Notes: generated from the letters alone by a model not told the origin. A stretch of DNA of 24,933 bases from a virus (IMGVR_UViG_3300027976_002654:1-24933), one strand, 5' to 3'; numbered from the stretch's first letter, positions 14,228 to 24,129 are shown. A program made the numbers and translations.

Positions 14228-16561
14228 ATGGATATTCAAAAAAAGTACTACATTGTAGAAGATACGGAGGGGATTGAATTACTTCTACAGCACATTAATC
14301 AACACGAAATATTAGCTTACGATACGGAAACAACTAGCTTAAACCCTAGAAAAGGACAAATTGTAGGTTGGTCAGTATCAGGTGAAGAAGGAGTCGGCTT
14401 TTATCTTCCTACACAGAGATGGAATATAGAAACTGAAACGTTAGGGGAGTGTATGATTGAAGGAAAGGGACTACATACTCTATCTAAAAAAATACTTCCA
14501 ATGCTGATTGGTAAAAAACTTGTAATGCACAATGCAAGCTTTGATACGAGATTTACAAAAAACTTTTACGGAGTAGATTTACTAGACAGTCTTTGGGTTG
14601 ATACAGCATTACTTGTTCATACGGTACAAGAAGAAGGAGCCGGTATGGGAGTATTTGGTTTAAAAGCATTAGCAATATATATCCAAGAACATATTGGACT
14701 GGATGTACAGGAAGCAGCAAATAAGGAGCAAGTAGAACTAAAAGAATCTATTAAGAAGAATGGAGGACAGACAACAAAAGATCTTTATGAAATCTATAAA
14801 GCCGATATGGACGTTTTAGGAAAATATGCAGCCGCTGATACGGATTTAACGTTAAGGGTCTGTAATCACTTTTTAAAGGTATTAGAAAAAGAGGGACTAA
14901 CAAAGTTCTTTTTTGAAGAAGAGGTAATGCCGCTTTATAAGGAAGTAACAATCCCTATGGAGGAACTTGGAGTTGATTTGGATATTACACTACTAGAAAA
15001 GATGGATAAGGAGATTATGGTTGACTTAAAGGAGAATAAGGAAATAGTAATTAAAAGTATACTTGGGACTCCTGAAGCAAGAGAATGGATATTAGATTCA
15101 GCACTTAAGACCTACAAACCTTCAAATAGGGGACAATGGGCTCAAAATTTAGTTGCACTTTATTCACTTCCGTTACCTAGAAGTGAGAGAACTGAAAAGT
15201 ACTCTTTAAATAAATTTGATTTAGAAAAACTGGATGATTCTGTTCAAAAGACTTTCTTACAAACAAATGACCTAACGGTACTAGATGAAATGGAAGTTGT
15301 ACGTATATCAATGTCAATGTGGAAAGAACTAAACGGTGGAGAGTATATGAACATACAGTCTAAAAAGCATTTAGGTGAAATAGCTTTTGGGTATATGGGA
15401 ATAAAACCTTTAACAAAAACAAAGAAAGGTCAAGATCAGTTTGACATGGTGATGATAGAGGAGTTGTCAAAAACATACGAATGGGCAAATAACCTAAGAG
15501 TTTACAATAAACTACTAAAGATAAAGTCAACCTACATTGATAGGTTTTTAGATAAACAGGAAGACGGTAAATACTATCCATATTATAGGCAACACGGAAC
15601 AGTTTCAGGTAGATACGGTTCAGATATGCAACAGCTGCCAAAACCAAGAGAAGAGGGGGACGATGCTCCAATTATTGTAAAGTACATAAATATTGTGAGA
15701 TCGTTTCTGATTGCAGGAAGGGGTAGAAAGATTATTGATGCCGATTATGAATCCCTAGAGCCACACTGCTTTGCCTCCGTTACGGGTGACAGTAATCTAC
15801 AAGACATCTTCAACAACGGCTGGGATTTTTATTCAACGGTTGCTATTAAGACGGAAAAGCTAGATGAAAATTTACAGATATATCCAAATGGTGTATCTGC
15901 TGATAAAAGTTCACCTGTCTTTCTTAAGAAGATAAATCCGAATAAGAGAAATCAAGCTAAGGGGTATGCTCTTGGAATTGCATACGGAATGGAAGCTTAT
16001 GCTCTAGGAAAGGGATTAAAAATTTCACAAAAAGAAGCTGAAAAACTAGTTGACGGGTATTTGAATGGATTTCCTCAACTAAAAGAGTGGAGAATTGCCT
16101 CCAGAATACAAGCAAAAACACATGGTTTTATTAAAAATAGGGTCGGAAGGATTAGGCACCTACCAAAAGCTAAGGACATCTACGATAGGTATGGAGATCA
16201 AATACTAGATTGGAGATTTAGGAAATCCTTAGCAGAACAGTTTGATTTAGCGAGTGTTAATCAACTATATAGGGACTATAAGAATGCAATGAACAACTGC
16301 CTAAACTACCAACTACAGTCTTTAGCTGCTGCGGTTGTAAATAGAGCTGCTATTCAAATTAACAGAAAGTTAAAGGAATTAAAAATAGACGGAAGAGTTC
16401 AGGCACAGATTCATGACCAGTTAATTATTAATGTTCCAGAAGAGGAGGCAGAACGGTTAGCTCCGATCATACAGTGTATTATGGAAAATACAACAAAACT
16501 ACCGGGGGTAACACTTAAAGCTCCACCTGAAATTTCGGTAAACTGGTTTGAAGGTCACTAG
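14228..16561 (+). CDS. polA: Family A DNA polymerase with 3'-5' exonuclease
   Basis: The 777-residue protein replicates DNA. The proofreading domain has AYDTETTSL (D32, E34), MHNASFDTRF (D106) and YAAADTD (Y200, D204). The polymerase domain has motif A IIDADYESLEP (D506, E511), motif B KRNQAKGYALGIAYG (R574, K578, Y586) and motif C QIHDQLI (H729, D730). No 5'-3' exonuclease domain is present, as in most phage PolA. Two positions are unusual: Leu582 occupies the site of E. coli Phe762, and motif C reads HDQ where HDE is standard. The gene is monocistronic, between a terminator-promoter module and the groES promoter. Confidence 0.95.
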   Translation: MDIQKKYYIVEDTEGIELLLQHINQHEILAYDTETTSLNPRKGQIVGWSVSGEEGVGFYLPTQRWNIETETLGECMIEGKGLHTLSKKILPMLIGKKLVMHNASFDTRFTKNFYGVDLLDSLWVDTALLVHTVQEEGAGMGVFGLKALAIYIQEHIGLDVQEAANKEQVELKESIKKNGGQTTKDLYEIYKADMDVLGKYAAADTDLTLRVCNHFLKVLEKEGLTKFFFEEEVMPLYKEVTIPMEELGVDLDITLLEKMDKEIMVDLKENKEIVIKSILGTPEAREWILDSALKTYKPSNRGQWAQNLVALYSLPLPRSERTEKYSLNKFDLEKLDDSVQKTFLQTNDLTVLDEMEVVRISMSMWKELNGGEYMNIQSKKHLGEIAFGYMGIKPLTKTKKGQDQFDMVMIEELSKTYEWANNLRVYNKLLKIKSTYIDRFLDKQEDGKYYPYYRQHGTVSGRYGSDMQQLPKPREEGDDAPIIVKYINIVRSFLIAGRGRKIIDADYESLEPHCFASVTGDSNLQDIFNNGWDFYSTVAIKTEKLDENLQIYPNGVSADKSSPVFLKKINPNKRNQAKGYALGIAYGMEAYALGKGLKISQKEAEKLVDGYLNGFPQLKEWRIASRIQAKTHGFIKNRVGRIRHLPKAKDIYDRYGDQILDWRFRKSLAEQFDLASVNQLYRDYKNAMNNCLNYQLQSLAAAVVNRAAIQINRKLKELKIDGRVQAQIHDQLIINVPEEEAERLAPIIQCIMENTTKLPGVTLKAPPEISVNWFEGH

Positions 16562-16567
16562 TAGTAA

Positions 16568-16587
16568 TAAGAGGAGTTGTTTCCTTA
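16568..16587 (+). terminator. Weak hairpin after polA
   Basis: TAAGAGGA (16568-16575) can pair with TTTCCTTA (a single bulged A, one G-U) around a 5-base loop. No strong T-tract follows, so termination would be inefficient. The loop contains a TTG, as in the other modules. Confidence 0.3.
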
Positions 16588-16607
16588 AGTATTTATAACT
16601 ATATTAA
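16577..16607 (+). promoter_or_regulatory. Candidate promoter of groES-groEL
   Basis: TTG at 16577-16579 and TATATTAA at 16600-16607 are 20 bases apart, matching the other candidates in arrangement. The groES ATG lies 27 bases downstream through an A/T-only leader. No CIRCE-type inverted repeat is present. Confidence 0.4.
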
Positions 16608-16634
16608 TAAAAGAATATAAATTTAATTAAGTCT

Positions 16635-18585
<1,951 letters not shown>

Positions 18586-18621
18586 TATTAATAAAAAAAG
18601 TAAAATTAAAAACAAGTAAAG

Positions 18622-18795
18622 ATGAACAAACAAGAATTATTCGAAAAAATTAATGGACAGTACGATGAATTTGTACTACAACACAATGGAACAACAAAAA
18701 GGTCTCAAGCAAATGCTAGAAAAGCAATTGGCGAGGTTAAAAAGTTTATAACAGAGTACAGAAAAGCATCTACTGCAGAAGCAAAAGCGAAGTAG
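18622..18795 (+). CDS. Histone H1-like (Hc1-type) DNA-binding protein
   Basis: A 57-residue basic protein: an N-terminal helix (MNKQELFEKINGQYDEFVLQ), a short turn with K/R (NGTTKRSQANARK) and a second helix (AIGEVKKFITEYRKASTAEA) ending in KAK. Size, the two-helix plan and the SQANARKAI...L/F..E(F/Y)RK pattern resemble the histone H1-like proteins (PF07432 type) common in Bacteroidota. Those are thought to coat DNA. It starts 36 bases after groEL with an A-rich leader. In a phage it may compact the genome or alter host transcription. Confidence 0.7.
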   Translation: MNKQELFEKINGQYDEFVLQHNGTTKRSQANARKAIGEVKKFITEYRKASTAEAKAK

Positions 18796-18807
18796 ATAGA
18801 AAAAGAT

Positions 18808-18843
18808 ATACGGTCACATCGAAAAATACGGTGTGATACGTAT
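18808..18843 (+). other. Long imperfect hairpin in the gap after the H1-like gene
   Basis: Inner stem TCACATC (18814-18820) with GGTGTGA (18830-18836) and outer stem ATACG (18808-18812) with CGTAT (18839-18843), separated by a small internal loop. The loop is GAAAAATAC. There is no T-tract on this strand; the 86-base gap otherwise holds an A-rich leader. It may be a processing or stability element. Confidence 0.5.
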
Positions 18844-18881
18844 CCTTCCCCAGAATAAGAAAAACTAAAATAAAAAAAGAA

Positions 18882-19157
18882 ATGAAAGAGGTAATAGAAG
18901 TAGTGGGTAGCATAGCCCTAATCTTTGCAGTATATTTTACTGTAAAATATGTAGTATTAAGATTTAGGTTAATGGTAGATTTACGTAACGCTAAGAAAGA
19001 AGAATTAAGAATAGAAGGATTACAGAAGATTGTAAAGCATTTTAATCGTTCAACACCGAATAAAAAGGTGGTAGACGAAGCTGTAACGGCTATTAAGCCG
19101 GTTACCAAAAAAAGGTATCCAAGAAAGAAAAAAACAACAACCAAGGTACAAGAGTAG
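18882..19157 (+). CDS. Single-pass membrane protein with basic tail
   Basis: Residues 4-27 (EVVGSIALIFAVYFTVKYVV and following) form one hydrophobic span. The rest is hydrophilic, with a helix (LRNAKKEELRIEGLQKIVKH) and a strongly basic C-terminus (KKRYPRKKKTTTKVQE). This plan suggests a membrane-tethered nucleic-acid or polyanion-binding protein; that is inference. The stop TAG shares its last G with the GTG start of the next gene. No family is recognised. Confidence 0.6.
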   Translation: MKEVIEVVGSIALIFAVYFTVKYVVLRFRLMVDLRNAKKEELRIEGLQKIVKHFNRSTPNKKVVDEAVTAIKPVTKKRYPRKKKTTTKVQE

Positions 19158-19414
19158 TGGCGGAGTTCAGTAGAGAGTACTGTGAGAGTTACGATTTTGA
19201 AGGATTTAGTGACTTTTCCGTAGAGGAAATCTTTGAAGGATTAGAAGAAGGGTACTATTTCCCCATTATTTGTGAAGGATACGGATTCTTAGGAATATCC
19301 AGAAGGGGTGGGGAATGTCACGTAGCGTTTCCAAAAGGTGGGGAAACAGGTAAGACTGTTTGGAAAAAATTTAGTGAGGTAACAGACGAAACACATAAAC
19401 AAAAACACATATAA
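19157..19414 (+). CDS. Hypothetical acidic protein, 85 residues (GTG start)
   Basis: GTG 19157 overlaps the previous stop by one base, a coupling arrangement. The protein is acidic and aromatic at its N-terminus (YCESYDFEGFSDFSVEEIFE), then Gly-rich with strands (GYGFLGISRRGGECHVAFPK). No family is recognised. A small phage-encoded regulator or inhibitor is possible but unsupported. Confidence 0.55.
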   Translation: MAEFSREYCESYDFEGFSDFSVEEIFEGLEEGYYFPIICEGYGFLGISRRGGECHVAFPKGGETGKTVWKKFSEVTDETHKQKHI

Positions 19415-19642
19415 ATGTCAGACTCTATAGCAAAGTATAAAGAACTAATGGAAGAGGGACTTACAGAAGTTTCTCCCGAACAGAGAAGAATGAATAATTT
19501 AGTAGAAATACTAGAAGCTGCACATAGGTTGGGAATCTTACCAGACCTACTTAAAAAATCTCAACAGATGTCACAAGAACATAAGAATATTTCAGCACTG
19601 TCTTGCTTTCAGTATATGGCAGATGAACTGAGGATTGAGTAA
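19415..19642 (+). CDS. Hypothetical helical protein, 75 residues
   Basis: An all-helical, acidic protein with a SPEQRRMNNLVEILEAAHRL helix and an ISALSCFQYMADELRIE C-terminal helix. Its ATG directly follows the previous stop. No catalytic residues or recognised family. Confidence 0.55.
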   Translation: MSDSIAKYKELMEEGLTEVSPEQRRMNNLVEILEAAHRLGILPDLLKKSQQMSQEHKNISALSCFQYMADELRIE

Positions 19643-19659
19643 AACTAAATATTAATAAA

Positions 19660-19887
19660 GTGGAACATCCAAAAGTAAACATGTCTCTACAAGATACTAT
19701 AAAAGTACTATGTGAAGAGTGTCAAAACAACGTCTTCCAAGAAGGACTGGTAATTAGGAAAGTATCGTCGATACTAACGGGTACAGGTAAACCGGGCTTT
19801 ATTCCGATACCGGTGTTTGCATGTAATAAATGTGGACATGTTAATCAAGAATTCCTACCTCAAGAGGTTAAAAACTTAGATGACTAA
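19660..19887 (+). CDS. Small zinc-ribbon-like phage protein
   Basis: Two CxxC knuckles, CEEC (residues 18-21) and CNKC (54-57), frame a strand-rich middle (GFIPIPVFACNKCGHVNQEF), a typical zinc-ribbon arrangement. A closely similar plan, with VPVFACxxCGHxNxEFLP, occurs in small uncharacterised proteins of T4-like phages, to my recollection. The start is taken as GTG 19660 because it follows the A/T-rich leader used by neighbours; ATG 19681 would give a 68-residue form that keeps both knuckles. A strong terminator follows at 19912. Confidence 0.65.
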   Translation: MEHPKVNMSLQDTIKVLCEECQNNVFQEGLVIRKVSSILTGTGKPGFIPIPVFACNKCGHVNQEFLPQEVKNLDD

Positions 19888-19911
19888 ACAGTACATAGTT
19901 TACAGTTAATT

Positions 19912-19940
19912 AAAAGGGCCGGTACAGAGTCCTTTTTTTT
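19912..19940 (+). terminator. Strong intrinsic terminator before the lysis cassette
   Basis: Stem AAAAGGGC (19912-19919) with GTCCTTTT (19929-19936), one G-U pair, 9-base loop, continuing into an eight-T run (19933-19940). It separates the small-protein operon from the holin/endolysin genes. Confidence 0.8.
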
Positions 19941-19969
19941 ATGACTATTTATTATAAAATAGACTAAGT

Positions 19970-20173
19970 ATGATGAATCTAATAAAAAGGTACAACAGTA
20001 CAACTCCTGCACAATGGAGAAAAGTAGGCAACGCCTTGGTTGCAGTTTCTGTAATGATCTCCGGATATACAGTTTACACGGATATGAAAGTAGTGGCTAT
20101 TATTACCCTAGTTATAGGAATAGTGGGTAAATTTTTAACAAACTTCTTTGTAGAGGATGATAATGTAGAATAG
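19970..20173 (+). CDS. Small two-span membrane protein, holin-like
   Basis: The 67-residue protein has a short basic N-terminus (MMNLIKRYNSTTPAQWRKVG) and two hydrophobic spans (about residues 22-38 and 42-61), then an acidic tail (EDDNVE). Size, topology and its place two bases before the endolysin gene fit a class II-like holin or lysis-accessory protein. ATG 19973 is an alternative start. A second holin-type gene lies downstream of the endolysin, so which one makes the lethal pore is open. Confidence 0.6.
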   Translation: MMNLIKRYNSTTPAQWRKVGNALVAVSVMISGYTVYTDMKVVAIITLVIGIVGKFLTNFFVEDDNVE

Positions 20174-20175
20174 CC

Positions 20176-20805
20176 ATGAGTCTTCAAAGTTTACAAGCAA
20201 AATTAGGATTAAAGGTAGATGGAAATCTAGGACCTGTTACATTAAGAAAAGCAATGGAGTTTTTCAAGTTGACCCCCGAATGTACTGCCCACTTTTTTGG
20301 ACAGACATCACACGAAACGGGAGGATTTTCTACCTTTACTGAAAATTTAAACTATAGTGCAAAAGGGCTTCAAACAACGTTTGGAAAATACTTTCCAGGT
20401 ACCTTAGAAGAAAACTACACTAGGCAGCCTGAAAGAATAGCAAATCGTGTATATGCGAATAGAATGGGTAACGGAGATGAGAATTCAGGAGATGGATGGA
20501 AGTATATAGGAAGAGGAGCTTTACAGACAACAGGTAAAGACAACTATACAGCTTTGTCTAAACACCTACAGGTTCCTAATATATTGATACGACCAGCTCT
20601 AGTAGCTACAACATATGCATTCGAATCTGCAATATTCTTCTTCAATCAGAATAAACTGTGGCAATACTGTGCAAAAGTAGACAACGACAGTATATTAAAA
20701 GTATCTAGAGCTATAAACTTAGGTAGTGTTAAGTCAAAAGCTACGCCCCACGGTCTTCAAGATAGAATTGAAAAAACGCTAAAGTACTATTCACTCCTAA
20801 AGTAA
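20176..20805 (+). CDS. GH19 (chitinase-fold) endolysin with N-terminal PG-binding motif
   Basis: Residues 3-30 (LQSLQAKLGLKVDGNLGPVT onward) resemble a trimmed peptidoglycan-binding motif of the LQ..LGL.VDG..G..T type. The catalytic part has HFFGQTSHETGGF (general acid E47), FTENLNYSAKGL (E56), NRVYANRMGNGDENSGDGW and YIGRGALQTTGKDNY, all typical of phage GH19 endolysins that cleave the glycan chain. Length 209 is standard. No signal peptide is present, so export depends on a holin. It is flanked by two small membrane proteins. Confidence 0.92.
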   Translation: MSLQSLQAKLGLKVDGNLGPVTLRKAMEFFKLTPECTAHFFGQTSHETGGFSTFTENLNYSAKGLQTTFGKYFPGTLEENYTRQPERIANRVYANRMGNGDENSGDGWKYIGRGALQTTGKDNYTALSKHLQVPNILIRPALVATTYAFESAIFFFNQNKLWQYCAKVDNDSILKVSRAINLGSVKSKATPHGLQDRIEKTLKYYSLLK

Positions 20806-20816
20806 AAAGTTTTGAT

Positions 20817-21239
20817 ATGAAAACAACGACGATACTGGTATTAATTATGACATCATTTTTTGCCTTTATAGGCACGTATTTCTGGGACCTTACTGTCAAT
20901 AACGCAGAACAGTTTTTAGCTGTTAGTGTTGTAGTTTTTGCAGATGGCTTTTTTGGCGTCTGGGCAGGTATAAAAAAGGAAGGATTCAAAACATATAAAG
21001 CTTTAAACGTACTAAAAACTCTATTATTTTGGTCAATAATGTTAGCTACCATACTATCTATTGAAAAAGGATTTTCGGGAACAGGATGGTTAAGTGAAAC
21101 AATTATGGCACCTTTTCTAGTATTTCAACTAATATCAATACTAAAAAATGCATCAATGGTGGGTATTGTTAAAAATGAACTTCTTAGACAAATATTAGAT
21201 AAGTTAGACAAACATAAACATAGCGAAGAAAAGGAATAA
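20817..21239 (+). CDS. Phage holin (holin_4 / Cph1-like)
   Basis: The 140-residue protein has three to four hydrophobic spans (about residues 5-22, 33-50, 65-85 and 95-110) and a charged C-terminal tail (LDKLDKHKHSEEKE). The segment VVVFADGFFGVWAGIKKEGF matches the D-x-x-x-G-x-x-A/G...K-x-G-x-F pattern of the phage_holin_4 family, and the later ILKNASMVGI also fits. It follows the endolysin by 11 bases and precedes the repeat array by 3 bases. Confidence 0.75.
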   Translation: MKTTTILVLIMTSFFAFIGTYFWDLTVNNAEQFLAVSVVVFADGFFGVWAGIKKEGFKTYKALNVLKTLLFWSIMLATILSIEKGFSGTGWLSETIMAPFLVFQLISILKNASMVGIVKNELLRQILDKLDKHKHSEEKE

Positions 21240-21242
21240 AAC

Positions 21243-21956
21243 ATGAAACCAAATTTAATTAAGATTTTTAAATTTATAGAGGATAAGACAGGTAAAAAAC
21301 TGAACAGTGGACAGTTATTTAAACTAAAACTAACCTATGATCCAAGCTCTATGACTAAAGAAGAGCTAGATATAAAAGGAGACCTTGACTTAGGTAGCTC
21401 TAAAATTCAATCACTACCGAATGATTTAACAGTAGGAGGAAATCTTGACTTAGATGGCACTCCAATTCAATCACTACCAAATGGTTTAACAGTAAAAGGA
21501 AATCTTTACTTAAATAACACTCCAATTCAATCACTACCAAATGATTTAACAGTAGGAGGATATCTTGACTTAGAAAACACTCCAATTCAATCACTACCAA
21601 ATGATTTAACAGTAGGAGGATATCTAATCTTAAATGGGTCTAAAATTAAATCACTACCAAATGGTTTAACAGTAGGAGGAAGTCTTTACTTAATTAACAC
21701 TCAAATTCAATCACTACCAAATGGTTTAACAGTAAAAGGAGATCTTTACCTAAGTAACACTCTAATTAAATCACTACCAAATGGTTTAACAGTAGGAGGA
21801 GATCTTAGCCTAAGTGGCTCTAAAATTGAATCACTACCAAATGATTTAACAGTAGGAGGATATCTCTACTTAGTTGACACTCCAATATCTAAAAAATATA
21901 CGGAAGAACAAATAAGAAAAATGGTACCTAATGTAAAAGGTAGAATATACATATAA
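21243..21956 (+). CDS. 20-residue LRR-like repeat protein, array member 1 (8 full units)
   Basis: The 237-residue protein has three parts: a conserved head (residues 1-45, MKPNLIKIFKFIEDKTGKKL and following), eight 20-residue units of the form SLPN(D/G)LTVxGxLxLxxTxIx, and a tail TPISKKYTEEQIRKMV plus PNVKGRIYI. The units have LRR-like hydrophobic spacing and should stack into a solenoid. No signal peptide is visible. Similar repeats occur in many phage and bacterial hypothetical proteins; function is unknown. It follows the holin by 3 bases. A complementary-strand frame here is a repeat artefact. Confidence 0.75.
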   Translation: MKPNLIKIFKFIEDKTGKKLNSGQLFKLKLTYDPSSMTKEELDIKGDLDLGSSKIQSLPNDLTVGGNLDLDGTPIQSLPNGLTVKGNLYLNNTPIQSLPNDLTVGGYLDLENTPIQSLPNDLTVGGYLILNGSKIKSLPNGLTVGGSLYLINTQIQSLPNGLTVKGDLYLSNTLIKSLPNGLTVGGDLSLSGSKIESLPNDLTVGGYLYLVDTPISKKYTEEQIRKMVPNVKGRIYI

Positions 21957-21963
21957 AGAAAAC

Positions 21964-22617
21964 ATGAAACCAAATCTACTTAAGATTTTTAAATTTATAG
22001 AGGATAAGACAGGTAAAAAACTGAACAGTAAACAGTTATATAAACTAAAACTAACCTATGATCCAAGCTCACTTACTAAAGAAGAGCTAGATATAAAAGG
22101 AGATCTTAACCTAAGTAACACTCTAATTAATTCACTACCGAATGGTTTAAGAGTAAGAGGAAGTCTTTACTTAGATGGCACTCCAATTCAATCACTACCA
22201 AATGGTTTAACAGTAGGAAAAAGTCTTTACTTAAGTGGCTCTAAAATTGAATCACTACCGAATGGTTTAAGAGTAAGAGGAAGTCTTTACTTACGTTACT
22301 CTATAATTGAATCACTACCAAATGGTTTAACAGTAGGAGGATATCTTGACTTACGTTACTCTAAAATTCAATCACTACCAAATGGATTAACAGTAGGAAG
22401 AAGTCTTTACTTAAATAACACTGAAATTAAATCACTACCAAATGGTTTAACAGTAAAAGGATATCTTGACTTAAGTAACACTCAAATTCAATCACTACCA
22501 AATGGTTTAACAGTAGAAGGAAATCTTTACTTACGTAACACTCCAATATCTGAAAAATATACGGAAGAACAAATAAGAAAAATGGTACCTAATGTAAAAG
22601 GTAGTATATACATATAA
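21964..22617 (+). CDS. 20-residue LRR-like repeat protein, array member 2 (7 units)
   Basis: A paralogue of the preceding gene with the same head and tail but seven repeat units (217 residues). Two units carry LRVRG where LTVxG is usual, a variant shared with member 3, which suggests exchange or duplication between these two genes. It is separated from member 1 by the 7-base spacer AGAAAAC found throughout the array. Soluble, with no export signal visible. Confidence 0.75.
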   Translation: MKPNLLKIFKFIEDKTGKKLNSKQLYKLKLTYDPSSLTKEELDIKGDLNLSNTLINSLPNGLRVRGSLYLDGTPIQSLPNGLTVGKSLYLSGSKIESLPNGLRVRGSLYLRYSIIESLPNGLTVGGYLDLRYSKIQSLPNGLTVGRSLYLNNTEIKSLPNGLTVKGYLDLSNTQIQSLPNGLTVEGNLYLRNTPISEKYTEEQIRKMVPNVKGSIYI

Positions 22618-22624
22618 AGAAAAC

Positions 22625-23281
22625 ATGAAACCAAATTTAATTAAGATTTTTAACTTTATAGAGGATAAGACAGGTAAAAAATTAAACAGTGAACAGTTAT
22701 TTAAACTAAAACTAACCTATGATCCAAGCTCACTTACTAAAGAAGATCTAGATATAAAAGGAAATCTTAACCTAAGTAACACTCTAATTAATTCACTACC
22801 GAATGGTTTAAGAGTAAGAGGAAGTCTTTACTTACTTAACACTCCGATAATTTTTCTACCAAATGATTTAAAAGTAGGAGGAAGTCTTTACTTAAGTGGC
22901 TCTAAAATTGAATCACTACCGAATGGTTTAAGAGTAAGAGGAAGTCTTTACTTAGATGGCTCTAAAATTGAATCACTACCAAATGATTTAACAGTAGGAG
23001 GAAATCTTAATTTAAGTTATACTAAAATTAAATCACTACCAAATGGATTAACAGTAAAAGGAAATCTTGACTTAGATGGCACTAAAATTAAATTACTACC
23101 AAATGATTTAACAGTAAAAGGATATCTTGACCTAAGAAACAACACTCAAATTAAATCACTACCAAATGATTTAACAGTAGGAGGATATCTTATCTTAAGT
23201 GACACTCCAATATCTAAAAAATATACGGAAGAACAAATAAGAAAAATGGTACCTAATGTAACAGGTAGAATATACATATAA
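22625..23281 (+). CDS. 20-residue LRR-like repeat protein, array member 3 (7 units, one extra codon)
   Basis: A paralogue with seven units (218 residues). The sixth unit has one extra Asn (LRNNTQIK) from a duplicated AAC codon, the only break in 20-residue phase in the array. One unit reads IIFLPNDLKVGG, a hydrophobic face variant that recurs in member 5. The first and third units share the LRVRG variant with member 2. The tail reads PNVTGRIYI, one residue off the others. Confidence 0.75.
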   Translation: MKPNLIKIFNFIEDKTGKKLNSEQLFKLKLTYDPSSLTKEDLDIKGNLNLSNTLINSLPNGLRVRGSLYLLNTPIIFLPNDLKVGGSLYLSGSKIESLPNGLRVRGSLYLDGSKIESLPNDLTVGGNLNLSYTKIKSLPNGLTVKGNLDLDGTKIKLLPNDLTVKGYLDLRNNTQIKSLPNDLTVGGYLILSDTPISKKYTEEQIRKMVPNVTGRIYI

Positions 23282-23288
23282 AGAAAAC

Positions 23289-24122
23289 ATGAAACCAAAT
23301 CTACTTAAGATTTTTAAATTTATAGAGGATAAGACAGGTAAAAAATTAAACAGTGAACAGTTATTTAAACTAAAACTAACCTATGATCCAAGCTCTATGA
23401 CTAAAGAAGAGCTAGATATAAAAGGAGACCTTGACTTAGGTAGCTCTAAAATTGAATCACTACCAAATGGTTTAACAGTAAGAGGAAATCTTAATTTAAG
23501 TTATACTAAAATTAAATCACTACCAAATGGTTTAACAGTAAAAGGATATCTTTACTTAAATAACACTCCAATTCAATCACTACCAAATGATTTAACAGTA
23601 GGAGGATATCTTGACTTAGTAAACACTCCAATTCAATCACTACCAAATGGTTTAACAGTAGGAGGAACTCTTGACTTAGGTGGCTCTAAAATTAAATCCC
23701 TACCAAATGGTTTAACAGTAAAAGGAAATCTTTACTTAAGAAAATCTCAAATTCAATCACTACCAAATGATTTAACAGTAGGAAGAAGTCTTAATTTAAG
23801 TTATACTAAAATTAAATCACTACCAAATGATTTAACAGTAAAAGGAGATCTTTACTTAAATAACTCTAAAATTGAATCACTACCAAATGGTTTAACAGTA
23901 GGAGGATATCTTACCCTAAGTGGCTCTAAAATTGAATCACTACCAAATGGTTTAACAGTAAGAGGAGATCTTAGCCTAAGTGGCTCTAAAATTGAATCAC
24001 TACCAAATGATTTAACAGTAGGAGGATATCTCTACTTAAGTGACACTCCAATATCTAAAAAATATACGGAAGAACAAATAAGAAAAATGGTACCTAATGT
24101 AAAAGGTAGAATATACATATAA
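23289..24122 (+). CDS. 20-residue LRR-like repeat protein, array member 4 (10 units)
   Basis: The longest complete paralogue (277 residues, ten units) with standard head and tail. Compared with members 1-3 it has more SKIES/SKIKS type units and no LRVRG variants. Its length differs from member 1 by exactly two units (40 residues), consistent with gain or loss of whole repeats by recombination. It is spaced by the same AGAAAAC from its neighbours. Confidence 0.75.
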   Translation: MKPNLLKIFKFIEDKTGKKLNSEQLFKLKLTYDPSSMTKEELDIKGDLDLGSSKIESLPNGLTVRGNLNLSYTKIKSLPNGLTVKGYLYLNNTPIQSLPNDLTVGGYLDLVNTPIQSLPNGLTVGGTLDLGGSKIKSLPNGLTVKGNLYLRKSQIQSLPNDLTVGRSLNLSYTKIKSLPNDLTVKGDLYLNNSKIESLPNGLTVGGYLTLSGSKIESLPNGLTVRGDLSLSGSKIESLPNDLTVGGYLYLSDTPISKKYTEEQIRKMVPNVKGRIYI

Positions 24123-24129
24123 AGAAAAC

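Noticed and set aside
18808-18843. preQ1 riboswitch
   Set aside because: The hairpin lacks the preQ1-I type pseudoknot tail (A-rich strand ending in ACTA next to the stem loop), and the downstream gene is not a queuosine gene. No other leader of the que genes shows the consensus either.
21400-21600. Open frame on the complementary strand inside the repeat array
   Set aside because: It is the antisense of the 60-base repeat and simply repeats the same LL-rich segment; the forward frame has conserved head, tail and starts.
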